Below are positions 1 through 6,258 of a DNA stretch of 23,516 bases, in pieces; within the stretch, counting starts at the first letter, position 1, and every line of letters starts with the position of its first letter. Origin of the DNA: an uncultured Erysipelotrichaceae bacterium (GTDB taxonomy: Bacteria; Bacillota_I; Bacilli_A; RF39; UBA660). The notes under the pieces are model-generated. The model had not been told where the DNA came from, made no database searches, and worked only from the letters and a program-made list of their open reading frames with translations. A program made the position numbers and the translations under genes. The DNA is taken from positions 1 to 23,516 of the forward strand of contig CACZQV010000082.1 of NCBI GenBank assembly GCA_902783435.1, read 5' to 3'.

Positions 1-104
1 ATACTAAGTACACTCATAAATATTGCGAAAGGAAGTTCTCCTATTACTAAAAATGGTATAAATATCGCAATTATAAGTATTGCACTAATTATTCTTTTTT
101 TCAT
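1..104 (-). CDS. cdsA: Phosphatidate cytidylyltransferase, N-terminus (partial)
   Basis: Only the first 34 or so codons are in the window; the gene runs off the left edge. The visible N-terminus starts MKKRIISAILIIA, a basic start followed by a hydrophobic membrane segment, which is typical of CdsA, the polytopic enzyme making CDP-diacylglycerol from phosphatidic acid and CTP. The ATG at 104 follows a strong GGAGG site (about 113-117) located inside the end of uppS, and the two genes overlap by about 20 bases. Position directly after uppS is the classical Firmicute order, which carries much of the identification. The catalytic C-terminal part cannot be seen. Confidence 0.8.
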   Translation of the reverse strand, partial: MKKRIISAILIIAIFIPFLVIGELPFAIFMSVLS

Positions 105-813
105 CTTTTATTCCTCCAAATCTTCTATTTCTTTTATTAAATTCTAAAACAGCTTTATCAAATTCTTCATTATCAAAATCTGGGAAAAGTACTTTAGGAA
201 AATAAAACTCTGCATAACTTGCTTGATACATCATAAAATTACTTAATCTTAATTCTCCACTAGTTCTAATAACAAAATCAAGTGGTGGTAAATCTTGATA
301 TAAATTTTCTTGTATAAAAGATTCATTTATATCATCTAATTCAATATCACCATTCTTATACATTTCACATATCTTACGAGTAGTATCAACAATCTCTGCA
401 TGAGATCCATAATTAATACAAATATTAAGTACTAAATCAGTATTATTTTTTGTATCTTCTACTAATTTATCCATAGCTTTTAATACACCTTCAGGAAGAG
501 GTTTTCTTCTACCTGAAAATATAACTCTAACATTCTTTTTCTTAATAAATTCAAATTCTTTATTAAATGAACTTATAAATAAATTCATTAAGAAATCTAC
601 TTCTTTTATATCTCTTTTAAAATTTTCAGTAGAAAAAGCATATAATGAACAATATTTAACTCCTATATCTGCCATATGTATACATAATTCTTTTAAATTA
701 CCTACAGCTTTCTTATGTCCCATAGTACGAACAAGACCTCTTTGTTGTGCCCATCTACCATTACCATCCATTATAATTCCTACATGATTTGGTATTAATA
801 ATTCTTCATTCAT
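85..813 (-). CDS. uppS: Undecaprenyl diphosphate synthase (cis-prenyltransferase)
   Basis: Condenses isopentenyl diphosphate units onto farnesyl diphosphate in cis to make the C55 lipid carrier for cell-wall synthesis. Using the ATG at 813 the protein is 242 aa, a usual family length. The catalytic loop MDGNGRW (residues 15-21, Asp16) is present, as are AFSTENF (59-65), INYGSHAEI (133-141) and the C-terminal IRTSGELRLSNF block (182-193) that binds the second substrate. An open frame extends 12 codons further upstream, but the start at 813 is preferred because AGAGG lies at the right distance before it and the family alignment begins there. It overlaps cdsA by 20 bases, suggesting translational coupling in one operon. 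A terminator separates it from khpA upstream, so it probably has its own promoter or depends on read-through. Confidence 0.95.
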   Translation of the reverse strand: MNEELLIPNHVGIIMDGNGRWAQQRGLVRTMGHKKAVGNLKELCIHMADIGVKYCSLYAFSTENFKRDIKEVDFLMNLFISSFNKEFEFIKKKNVRVIFSGRRKPLPEGVLKAMDKLVEDTKNNTDLVLNICINYGSHAEIVDTTRKICEMYKNGDIELDDINESFIQENLYQDLPPLDFVIRTSGELRLSNFMMYQASYAEFYFPKVLFPDFDNEEFDKAVLEFNKRNRRFGGIKDEKKNN

Positions 814-831
814 AATATTTACCTCTATTAA

Positions 832-837
832 ATTATA
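832..837 (-). promoter_or_regulatory. Possible -10 box for uppS
   Basis: TATAAT on the minus strand, 19 bases before the uppS ATG and just after the khpA terminator T-tract. No good -35 hexamer is present at 16-18 bases; the upstream sequence is the T-run of the terminator. Weakly supported. Confidence 0.3.
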
Positions 838-846
838 TAACAATGA

Positions 847-875
847 CAAAAAAAAAGAAAGTCAAAACGACTTCC
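847..875 (-). terminator. Rho-independent terminator after khpA
   Basis: Minus-strand stem AAGTC/GACTT (859-863 with 869-873), five-base loop, then a T-rich run at 847-858. It overlaps the khpA stop codon and closes the rpsP-khpA unit before uppS. Confidence 0.75.
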
Positions 876-1123
876 TAGAACTTATCAATGTCAATTTTAA
901 CATATTTATTATCAGTTAAAGCAGAACTAGCTTGTACTAAAGTTCTAATAGCATTTGCAGTACGTCCTTCTCTACCAATAACTCTTCCCATATCTTCATC
1001 TGCAACCATTACTTGAATTAAAACAACGTTTTCTTCTTCTGTTGGGAATTCCTTAACACTAACACTATCTTTATTAACTACTAAAGATTTTACTATTTCT
1101 TCTGTTAATTCAACTAAATTCAT
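875..1123 (-). CDS. khpA: KH-domain RNA-binding protein KhpA
   Basis: An 82-residue single KH-domain protein of the YlqC/KhpA family, a global RNA chaperone that pairs with KhpB in many Firmicutes. The RNA-binding GxxG loop is visible as IGREGRT (G50 to G53), followed by the helix ANAIRTLV. It begins two bases after the rpsP stop, with an AAAGG ribosome site inside the end of rpsP, so the two are cotranscribed as in most Firmicutes. In many relatives rimM and trmD follow; here a terminator follows directly, so the ribosomal unit has been shortened. Confidence 0.93.
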   Translation of the reverse strand: MNLVELTEEIVKSLVVNKDSVSVKEFPTEEENVVLIQVMVADEDMGRVIGREGRTANAIRTLVQASSALTDNKYVKIDIDKF

Positions 1124-1125
1124 AA

Positions 1126-1395
1126 TTACTTACCTTTCTTTTTAGAATCAGCAAATTTCTTCATGATTCCTTCTTTACTAAATAAGTTTTTAACTGTATC
1201 AGTTGGAATAGCTCCTGTATTTAACCATTTTAAAGCTACTTCTTCATTGATTTTTACTTCCTCATTTAATGGTGCATAAGTACCGATTAATTCTAGGTAT
1301 TGTCCATCTCTTGGTCTTCTACTATCAGTAGCAACGATTCTATAAGTTGGTCTTTTTTTAGCTCCCATTCTTGTTAATCTTAATTTAACTGCCAT
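1126..1395 (-). CDS. rpsP: 30S ribosomal protein S16
   Basis: 89-aa ribosomal protein S16, a small-subunit assembly protein. The N-terminus [20 protein letters not shown] is the S16 signature and the C-terminus is lysine-rich. A frame remains open 31 codons further upstream, but that stretch covers the promoter and leader; the ATG at 1395 has GGAGGG at about 1402-1407 and matches the family start. It is the first gene of rpsP-khpA and is driven by a perfect consensus sigma-A promoter (1427-1455). Confidence 0.97.
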   Translation of the reverse strand: MAVKLRLTRMGAKKRPTYRIVATDSRRPRDGQYLELIGTYAPLNEEVKINEEVALKWLNTGAIPTDTVKNLFSKEGIMKKFADSKKKGK

Positions 1396-1426
1396 TATTA
1401 TCCCTCCATTCCTAAGCAATAATGAT

Positions 1427-1455
1427 ATTATAGTAGAAAGAAAAAGAAATGTCAA
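1427..1455 (-). promoter_or_regulatory. Perfect-consensus sigma-A promoter of rpsP-khpA
   Basis: Minus strand: TTGACA (1455-1450), exactly 17 bases, TATAAT (1432-1427). Both hexamers match consensus at all six positions, about 30-60 bases before the rpsP ATG. The -35 box is formed by the 3' arm of the upstream gene's terminator hairpin. Confidence 0.92.
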
Positions 1456-1476
1456 CCTTTTTTTGTTAACATTTCT
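1441..1476 (-). terminator. Terminator of the methyltransferase-like gene
   Basis: Minus-strand 12-bp stem (arms 1476-1465 and 1456-1445, one G-U pair) with an 8-base loop, then a T-rich tract. The 5' arm contains the stop codon of the upstream gene and the 3' arm contains the -35 box of rpsP. Confidence 0.85.
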
Positions 1477-2245
1477 TTTTATATACATAACCTAAAGGAT
1501 AATTATCTACATAAGGTAATTCCACACAATCAAACATTTCTCTAAAAATACTATTACCACTATTATATCTATACATAATATTACTACATACAATAATACC
1601 ATCATCTACTAATAAATCATTTAACTTATCCCTAATAATTTTAATAGTATCAAAAGAACAATATTCTAATATATTAGAAGTTATAATAACATCATATTTC
1701 TTATTAGATGATATATTTTTAATATCACTATTATAAAAATTAAATTTATTTTTTCTTATACTTTCATTTAACTTATCTATATCACTTATACCCTTTTTTC
1801 TATTACCTTTATAAAACAAATTACCATTATCAAAAGGAAATACTTTTCTAATATAATTATTCCAAAATTCATAAGCTTCTTTTTCATCTTTATTATTACA
1901 ATTAACTAATTTTAATAACTCATATATGTATATATGATTCTTAAATAAATCTTCACTAGGATAAAACATATCTAAATATTTAATTCCCCAAAGTCTTAAA
2001 TAATAATAATACTTAGTTAATTTATTAATATCATAACTATCTATACTATTAGCTCCATTATAACAACAATAAAAATATTGATCAGAAGAACTAAGTACAG
2101 TTAATACATCTTTATCTTTAACATCAATATATTTAAATAACTCATCTAAATTCTCATTAGTAGAATAATATAACTTATCATAATTATCTATTCTTTTTCC
2201 ATCTACTAATTTAGAAGCAACATAAACATCATATAGTATAGACAT
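1466..2245 (-). CDS. Class I SAM methyltransferase-like protein (DUF3419/BtaA-like)
   Basis: 259 aa, no signal peptide, cytosolic. Residues 47-58 ([12 protein letters not shown]) followed by [12 protein letters not shown] (63-74) look like motif I of a Rossmann-type SAM methyltransferase in the variant seen in DUF3419/BtaA-like proteins, where VLTVgSSGDQ and an fDiN-like acidic strand end occur. A second hallmark is [13 protein letters not shown] in the C-terminal third, resembling the post-motif strand, then a helix and [12 protein letters not shown]. The substrate cannot be told. The ATG at 2245 has a GAGGTG site. It has its own promoter and terminator, so it is monocistronic. Fold assignment is fairly sure; catalytic activity is inference. 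Confidence 0.65.
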   Translation of the reverse strand: MSILYDVYVASKLVDGKRIDNYDKLYYSTNENLDELFKYIDVKDKDVLTVLSSSDQYFYCCYNGANSIDSYDINKLTKYYYYLRLWGIKYLDMFYPSEDLFKNHIYIYELLKLVNCNNKDEKEAYEFWNNYIRKVFPFDNGNLFYKGNRKKGISDIDKLNESIRKNKFNFYNSDIKNISSNKKYDVIITSNILEYCSFDTIKIIRDKLNDLLVDDGIIVCSNIMYRYNSGNSIFREMFDCVELPYVDNYPLGYVYKKKC

Positions 2246-2267
2246 ATTATCACCTCAAGTAATGCTT

Positions 2268-2296
2268 ATTCTATATTAAAAAATATTTAAAGTAAA
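2268..2296 (-). promoter_or_regulatory. Promoter of methyltransferase-like gene
   Basis: Minus strand TTTACT (2296-2291), 17 bases, TAGAAT (2273-2268). It starts directly in the T-tract of the cotE terminator. Confidence 0.55.
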
Positions 2297-2333
2297 GAAA
2301 AAGATTATATAGTATTTTCATCTATATAATCTT
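2294..2333 (-). terminator. Rho-independent terminator of cotE
   Basis: Perfect 12-bp stem (arms 2301-2312 and 2322-2333), 9-base loop, T-rich tail on the minus strand. The cotE stop codon lies in the 3' arm. Confidence 0.85.
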
Positions 2334-2814
2334 CTTTTATTTTATCAATATCATCCTCTACTATATCATCCCAACTATCTTCATCTTCACGTATATCTAC
2401 TTTTACTTTTATATCTCCAACCAATTCTATTCCAAGTTCTTTCTCAATAGTATAATTAATTTTATTACCATTAATATCTATTTTTACACAGTTAGGTTGT
2501 TTTAAACTTCTAACTATTATTTCCTCTCCATCTACATTTTCTCTATCTCTCATATTAATTACTTCTTCATAAGTGTTAGTTTCTCTAATCACATCAGTCT
2601 TAGTATCATTATCATATGAATACCATATATTAACATCATAACTCCCAGTAACAACTATTTTATTATTACTTTTAGTTCCATTAAAATTATGATTAATAAC
2701 CCAACACCCTAATACAGTAGATGGATTATTAACTTCTACACTATGATCAGTAGAAAATAATCTTTTACCTTTAGATATAACAGCCTTAGTTACAATTTCT
2801 TTATAATTAGCCAT
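2305..2814 (-). CDS. cotE: Outer spore coat morphogenetic protein CotE
   Basis: 169 aa against about 181 in Bacillus subtilis. The protein matches CotE along its length: YKEIVTKAVISKGK at the N-terminus, LGCWVINHNFNG (about 35-46), YDVNIWYSYDNDTKT (about 59-73), RSLKQPNCVKI, and the hallmark very acidic C-terminal tail rich in Glu and Asp. CotE assembles around the forespore and recruits outer-coat proteins. The neighbourhood supports the call: in Bacillus cotE follows miaB and ricA (ymcA), both present here a short distance upstream, separated only by one inverted gene. The start at 2814 has GGGAGGAG. A sigma-K-like promoter precedes it. This gene is the best evidence that the organism forms spores. 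Confidence 0.95.
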   Translation of the reverse strand: MANYKEIVTKAVISKGKRLFSTDHSVEVNNPSTVLGCWVINHNFNGTKSNNKIVVTGSYDVNIWYSYDNDTKTDVIRETNTYEEVINMRDRENVDGEEIIVRSLKQPNCVKIDINGNKINYTIEKELGIELVGDIKVKVDIREDEDSWDDIVEDDIDKIKEDYIDENTI

Positions 2815-2829
2815 AGACTCCTCCCACTT

Positions 2830-2857
2830 TAATATATGTAAAAGCCTAAAAAAAAGT
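2830..2857 (-). promoter_or_regulatory. Candidate sigma-K-type promoter of cotE
   Basis: On the minus strand CATATATTA (2838-2830) fits the -10 consensus CATAnnnTA of mother-cell sigma factors. An AC (2857-2856) lies 17 bases upstream, the spacing expected for the mACm-N16-CATA sigma-K pattern, although the flanking bases of the -35 element do not match. Bacillus cotE is known to use sigma-E and sigma-K promoters. No good sigma-A promoter is seen here. Confidence 0.5.
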
Positions 2858-2877
2858 ACTAAAAAAATAGAAAATAA

Positions 2878-2886
2878 TGTTATAAT
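2878..2886 (+). promoter_or_regulatory. Extended -10 promoter for the phospholipase C-like gene
   Basis: TGTTATAAT is an extended -10 element (TGnTATAAT) 26 bases before the ATG at 2912. There is no good -35 box, as is common for extended -10 promoters. Confidence 0.65.
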
Positions 2887-2911
2887 ATGTATAGATACTA
2901 GGAGGGGTAGT

Positions 2912-3541
2912 ATGGCATCATCAATTATACACTTAGCTATAGCTAAACAAATTAAAGAAAAATCTAATTTAAAAATAGATAACTTAAAAGACTATTATTT
3001 AGGTTCAATCGCACCAGATATAGCAAAACAAGTAGGTACATCACGTAATGAATCACATTTTATATATAATACTCCTACTGATATTCCTAATTTAAAACTA
3101 TTTATAAAAAGATATCCTACATTTAAATATAATTCATTTGATTTAGGTTATTTTACTCATCTTTATGTAGATAAAATTTGGGTTGAAACAGTACTAAGAA
3201 ATATTGTATTAAATAGTTCAATAAAACTACTAGATGGTACTACAATACAAACAACACCAGAAGAAATAAAAAATATGATTTATTCAGATTACACTAATTT
3301 AAATATTAAAATAATTGAAGATTATAATTTAGATTTATCCCTATTTTATGAAGATTTCCAAATACCAAAAACAAGTATAAAAGAAATACCAATAGAAAAA
3401 CTAGATATTCTAATAAATAAAATGGGAATTATAATAGAAAATACTAAAGAGAATAAAGCTTATTCATTTGATATCACATTAGTAAAAGAATTTATAGATA
3501 AAATATCTGATGAAATTATAAAAGAATTAAAGAAGTACTAA
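2912..3541 (+). CDS. Zinc-dependent phospholipase C-like protein
   Basis: 209 aa, no signal peptide, so probably cytosolic. It resembles bacterial Zn_dep_PLPC proteins: an N-terminal SSIIHLAIAKQI with His7, GSIAPDI with Asp36, SHFI with His49, and GYFTHLYVDKIW with His83 and Asp87, the typical set of metal-ligand positions. Members hydrolyse phosphoesters in the namesake toxin family, but the short cytosolic versions have no established substrate. It has an AGGAGGGG site and its own extended -10 promoter. It is one of only two plus-strand genes and sits inverted between ricA and cotE, breaking a gene order otherwise like Bacillus. Its stop codon lies within a hairpin shared with ricA. Confidence 0.8.
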   Translation: MASSIIHLAIAKQIKEKSNLKIDNLKDYYLGSIAPDIAKQVGTSRNESHFIYNTPTDIPNLKLFIKRYPTFKYNSFDLGYFTHLYVDKIWVETVLRNIVLNSSIKLLDGTTIQTTPEEIKNMIYSDYTNLNIKIIEDYNLDLSLFYEDFQIPKTSIKEIPIEKLDILINKMGIIIENTKENKAYSFDITLVKEFIDKISDEIIKELKKY

Positions 3542-3556
3542 AACTAGTACTTCTTT
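3529..3556. terminator. Bidirectional terminator shared by convergent genes
   Basis: Perfect 12-bp inverted repeat (3529-3540 and 3545-3556) with a 4-base loop. It carries an A-rich 5' side and T-rich 3' side, so it can work in both directions, and it holds the stop codons of both the plus-strand gene and ricA. Confidence 0.85.
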
Positions 3557-3864
3557 TCATTTAATAATAAATCAAAATAACTATTTAATTCATCTTTAAC
3601 ATAATTAATCATATCATTTACTTTTTCTAAGTTTTCCATATATATATGATATATAGGTATCTCATTTAATTCTTTTTCTAAATTATCCAATTCTAATTTA
3701 ATATCTTTATCATTAGTTCTAATATACTTCTTTTGAAGTATTTTTATTTTTTTTACTAATAAATTAATATCTTCATTAGATTCCATTTGTTTTTTTAAAT
3801 CAATACAAGTTTTATATTCCTTAGAATCTTTAATCACTTTAACTACTTCATCTAACTTTTCCAT
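3544..3864 (-). CDS. ricA: YlbF/YmcA (RicA) family protein
   Basis: 106 aa, all helical, Com_YlbF family. The middle and C-terminal part, LVKKIKILQKKYI then LEKELNEIPIYHIY and VNDMINYVKDEL, lines up with Bacillus YmcA/RicA. In Bacillus RicA acts with RicF and RicT as the Y-complex, which alters RNase Y mRNA processing and is needed for competence, sporulation and biofilm. The gene overlaps the end of miaB by 17 bases, the same neighbour as in Bacillus, which favours RicA over its paralogue YlbF. It ends soon after the helical core and lacks the extended, cysteine-containing C-terminal tail of Bacillus RicA; only one cysteine (near residue 20) is present, so Fe-S cluster binding may differ. 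Confidence 0.8.
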   Translation of the reverse strand: MEKLDEVVKVIKDSKEYKTCIDLKKQMESNEDINLLVKKIKILQKKYIRTNDKDIKLELDNLEKELNEIPIYHIYMENLEKVNDMINYVKDELNSYFDLLLNEKKY

Positions 3865-5260
3865 CTAAACTCCATGTTTTAGCAGATTCTATTTCTACAT
3901 CTACTATATCTCCAGGTTTAAGCTCTAAAGAACTAGTAAAGTTAATTAACTTATTAGTATCAGAATATCCATAATACATATCTTTCTTTTCTGATACTCC
4001 TTCTACCATTACATTTAAAACTTTACCTTCAAGTTTCTTATTATTTTCTAAGAAATACTTATTAACTACTTCATTTAATCTTTGAAGTCTTTCTTCTTTT
4101 TCCTTTAAAGGAGTATTATCTTTTAATTTTTCAGCAGGAGTACCTACTCTCGCACTAAATATAAAAGTAAATGCATTATCATACTTACACTCTTCTACTA
4201 AACTCATAGTGTCATTAAAATCTTCCTCTTCTTCTCCAGGAAATCCTACTATAATATCAGTACTAATAGTAACTCTAGGTACCATATCTTTAATCTTATG
4301 AAATAACTCTAAATAACTCTCCCTAGTATATCTTCTACCCATTAAGCGTAAGACCTTGTCGCTTCCACTTTGTACAGGCAAATGAACACTAGGCATTATA
4401 TTAGGATACTTTCCTATTACTTCAATCATCTTATCAGTAAAATCCCATGGATGAGAAGTCATAAATCTAATTCTAGGAATATCTTTCTTAGCTATATCCT
4501 CAAGTAAATCACCTAAATTATAATCATCATATAAATCTTTACCATAAGCATTAACATTTTGTCCAAGTAAAGTTATTTCTTTATAACCATCTTTTATTAA
4601 TTCATCTACTTCAGCTAATATATCTTCCTTTAATCTACTTCTCTCTCTTCCTCTAGTATAAGGAACTACACAATATGTACAAAACTTATCACAACCATAA
4701 ATAATATTAACATATGCTTTATAATTATTAGCTCTAACTACAGGTAATCCTTCATATAAATCGCCTTCACGAGAATAAACTTCTATCTGTTGAGAATTAT
4801 CTGTTATAGCTTTATCAATTATTTTAGGTAATTCATTCATATTATGAGTACCACATACAAAATTAACAAATTTATAATCACGAAGTATAGCTTCTACTAC
4901 ACTAGCTTCTTGAGCCATACAACCACATAAACCTATAATTAAATCAGTTTTCTCATTTTTTAAATGTTTAAGTCTACCAAGCATACCAAATGCCTTATTA
5001 TGAGCATTCTCACGTATACTACAAGTATTTAATAATACAAGATCTGCATCCAAATAATCATCTACTTTAGTAAAACCTAATTGTTCTAATAATGCCCCTA
5101 TATTTTCACTATCATGTTCATTCATTTGACAACCATAAGTCTTAATAAAATACTTTTTACCAGAATACTTTCCTAATACATCTTCACTAAATTTAAAATC
5201 TAATCTCTTATATAATCTTTTATCACGAGTTCTCGCTTCTTTATAATCAGGTAAATGCAT
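3848..5260 (-). CDS. miaB: tRNA-2-methylthio-N6-dimethylallyladenosine synthase
   Basis: 470 aa using the ATG at 5260. A radical-SAM methylthiotransferase that adds a 2-methylthio group to i6A37 of tRNAs. The N-terminal UPF0004 domain supplies the cysteines of the auxiliary cluster (TYGCQMNEHDSE with Cys44, NTCSIRE with Cys80, CGCMAQ with Cys114). The radical SAM cluster CDKFCTYC (Cys190, Cys194, Cys197) is followed by VVPYTRGRERS. A C-terminal TRAM-like segment closes the protein. The frame is open 23 codons further upstream, but GAGGG sits at the right distance before 5260 and the upstream residues are hydrophobic and not MiaB-like. It ends in TGA and overlaps ricA, forming a miaB-ricA unit. 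Confidence 0.96.
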   Translation of the reverse strand: MHLPDYKEARTRDKRLYKRLDFKFSEDVLGKYSGKKYFIKTYGCQMNEHDSENIGALLEQLGFTKVDDYLDADLVLLNTCSIRENAHNKAFGMLGRLKHLKNEKTDLIIGLCGCMAQEASVVEAILRDYKFVNFVCGTHNMNELPKIIDKAITDNSQQIEVYSREGDLYEGLPVVRANNYKAYVNIIYGCDKFCTYCVVPYTRGRERSRLKEDILAEVDELIKDGYKEITLLGQNVNAYGKDLYDDYNLGDLLEDIAKKDIPRIRFMTSHPWDFTDKMIEVIGKYPNIMPSVHLPVQSGSDKVLRLMGRRYTRESYLELFHKIKDMVPRVTISTDIIVGFPGEEEEDFNDTMSLVEECKYDNAFTFIFSARVGTPAEKLKDNTPLKEKEERLQRLNEVVNKYFLENNKKLEGKVLNVMVEGVSEKKDMYYGYSDTNKLINFTSSLELKPGDIVDVEIESAKTWSLDGKVR

Positions 5261-5312
5261 AATATCCCTCATTTCATTCTTATATATTTTAACAAACAAT
5301 ATAAAATAATAC

Positions 5313-5336
5313 AATAAAAAAAGAACCAAAGGTTCT
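5313..5336 (-). terminator. Terminator of ankyrin-like gene
   Basis: Minus-strand stem AGAACC/GGTTCT (5336-5331 with 5327-5322), 3-base loop, then seven T. It overlaps the stop codon of the ankyrin-like gene and separates it from miaB. Confidence 0.85.
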
Positions 5337-6006
5337 ATAAATAATTATTAATAATACTTTCTAATATATTATATTTATTATGCATAATTTCCCACTTAAT
5401 AGCTTCCATATTAGTTTTAATAATATTTATTATATTAGCTAAACTAGAATTTAATTCTTTCTTATCCATATTTTCTACTATAATTTCTAAATTAGTAATT
5501 CTAGAATATTTACCATAATCTTTATTTTGAATAGATACATTAAATAAATTCTTAAATGAAAATATATCTATATCAGTAAATCGTTTATCTTCTAATATTT
5601 TAAATGCAGTACATAAATAATTATTAGATAAAGCTATATCCATTGCAGAAAAACCTTTATTATTTCTAATATTAGGTAAATAATTACTTTTCTTAGTTAA
5701 TTGTTCTGCTACTTTACCAGCCATCATAGAATTATATTGAGCTAGAATATGTCCAAAAGTATTACCCTCATAATTTTGATGATTAACATTCCAATTCTTT
5801 TTCTTCATTAATTCTATAACATAATTATATTGTTTAGCTTTTAAAAATCTAGTAACAACATCATTACCAACACCATCAATAGTATTAACACTAACAATAT
5901 TCTTGTTTACTAAATTATAAGCCATTTCATATTTACCGTCTTTGATTAAATTAAAAATCGACGATGGATCATCCTTACACGCATTACTTAATTCTCTCTC
6001 TAACAT
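5335..6006 (-). CDS. Ankyrin-repeat-like protein
   Basis: 223 aa, no signal peptide and no membrane segment. Residues about 40-135 show degenerate ankyrin repeats of about 33 residues: NTIDGVGNDVVTRFLKAKQY, then NVNHQNYEGNTFGHILAQYN, then NIRNNKGFSAMDIALSNNY, each with the turn (N/D-x-x-G) followed by two helices. The C-terminal 80 residues are helical and unassigned. Ankyrin repeats mediate protein binding; no partner is evident. It is monocistronic, with a good promoter (6037-6065), a leader hairpin around its ribosome site, and its own terminator. Similar single ankyrin-like proteins occur widely in low-GC gut Firmicutes, and the function is unknown. Confidence 0.65.
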   Translation of the reverse strand: MLERELSNACKDDPSSIFNLIKDGKYEMAYNLVNKNIVSVNTIDGVGNDVVTRFLKAKQYNYVIELMKKKNWNVNHQNYEGNTFGHILAQYNSMMAGKVAEQLTKKSNYLPNIRNNKGFSAMDIALSNNYLCTAFKILEDKRFTDIDIFSFKNLFNVSIQNKDYGKYSRITNLEIIVENMDKKELNSSLANIINIIKTNMEAIKWEIMHNKYNILESIINNYL

Positions 6007-6009
6007 AAT

Positions 6010-6028
6010 AACACCTCTCTCACGTGTT
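6010..6028 (-). promoter_or_regulatory. Leader hairpin overlapping the ribosome site of the ankyrin-like gene
   Basis: In the transcript AACAC (6028-6024) can pair with GTGTT (6014-6010), enclosing GAGAGAG of the Shine-Dalgarno region in the loop and stem. Only five pairs, so the effect on translation is speculative. Confidence 0.35.
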
Positions 6029-6036
6029 GCCTTTCT

Positions 6037-6065
6037 ATTTTATGTTAATAAAAAATAAAAGTCAA
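6037..6065 (-). promoter_or_regulatory. Sigma-A promoter of ankyrin-like gene
   Basis: Minus strand TTGACT (6065-6060), 17 bases, TAAAAT (6042-6037): 5/6 matches in each box. The rest of the 6066-6230 spacer is AT-rich and shows no convincing gene. Confidence 0.75.
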
Positions 6066-6230
6066 ATTACCCACAAATATCACCTATAAAAAATTCTTAT
6101 AAACAATTTTTGTTGATAAATAAAGTAAAAAATAAAAAAGTTAAATTATTTCTATAAAAAAAATTAAAAGTAATAAATAAATACTATAACTATATCAAAG
6201 AAAAAAAGGTATATATAAAAAATACTAATA

Positions 6231-6258
6231 AAAAAAAGATTCCGAAGAATCTTTTTTT
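6231..6258 (-). terminator. UUCG-loop terminator of the SPFH gene
   Basis: Minus strand GATTC-TTCG-GAATC followed by seven T, with the stem extendable by A/T pairs to 12 bp. The TTCG tetraloop makes it very stable. It overlaps the SPFH stop codon. Confidence 0.9.

Noticed and set aside
1396..1488. N-terminal extension of the S16 frame by 31 codons
   Set aside because: It covers the promoter and leader; the ATG at 1395 has the ribosome site and matches S16 proteins.
5261..5329. Hydrophobic N-terminal extension of MiaB
   Set aside because: No ribosome site, overlaps the promoter region, and MiaB is a soluble enzyme; start at 5260 has GAGGG.
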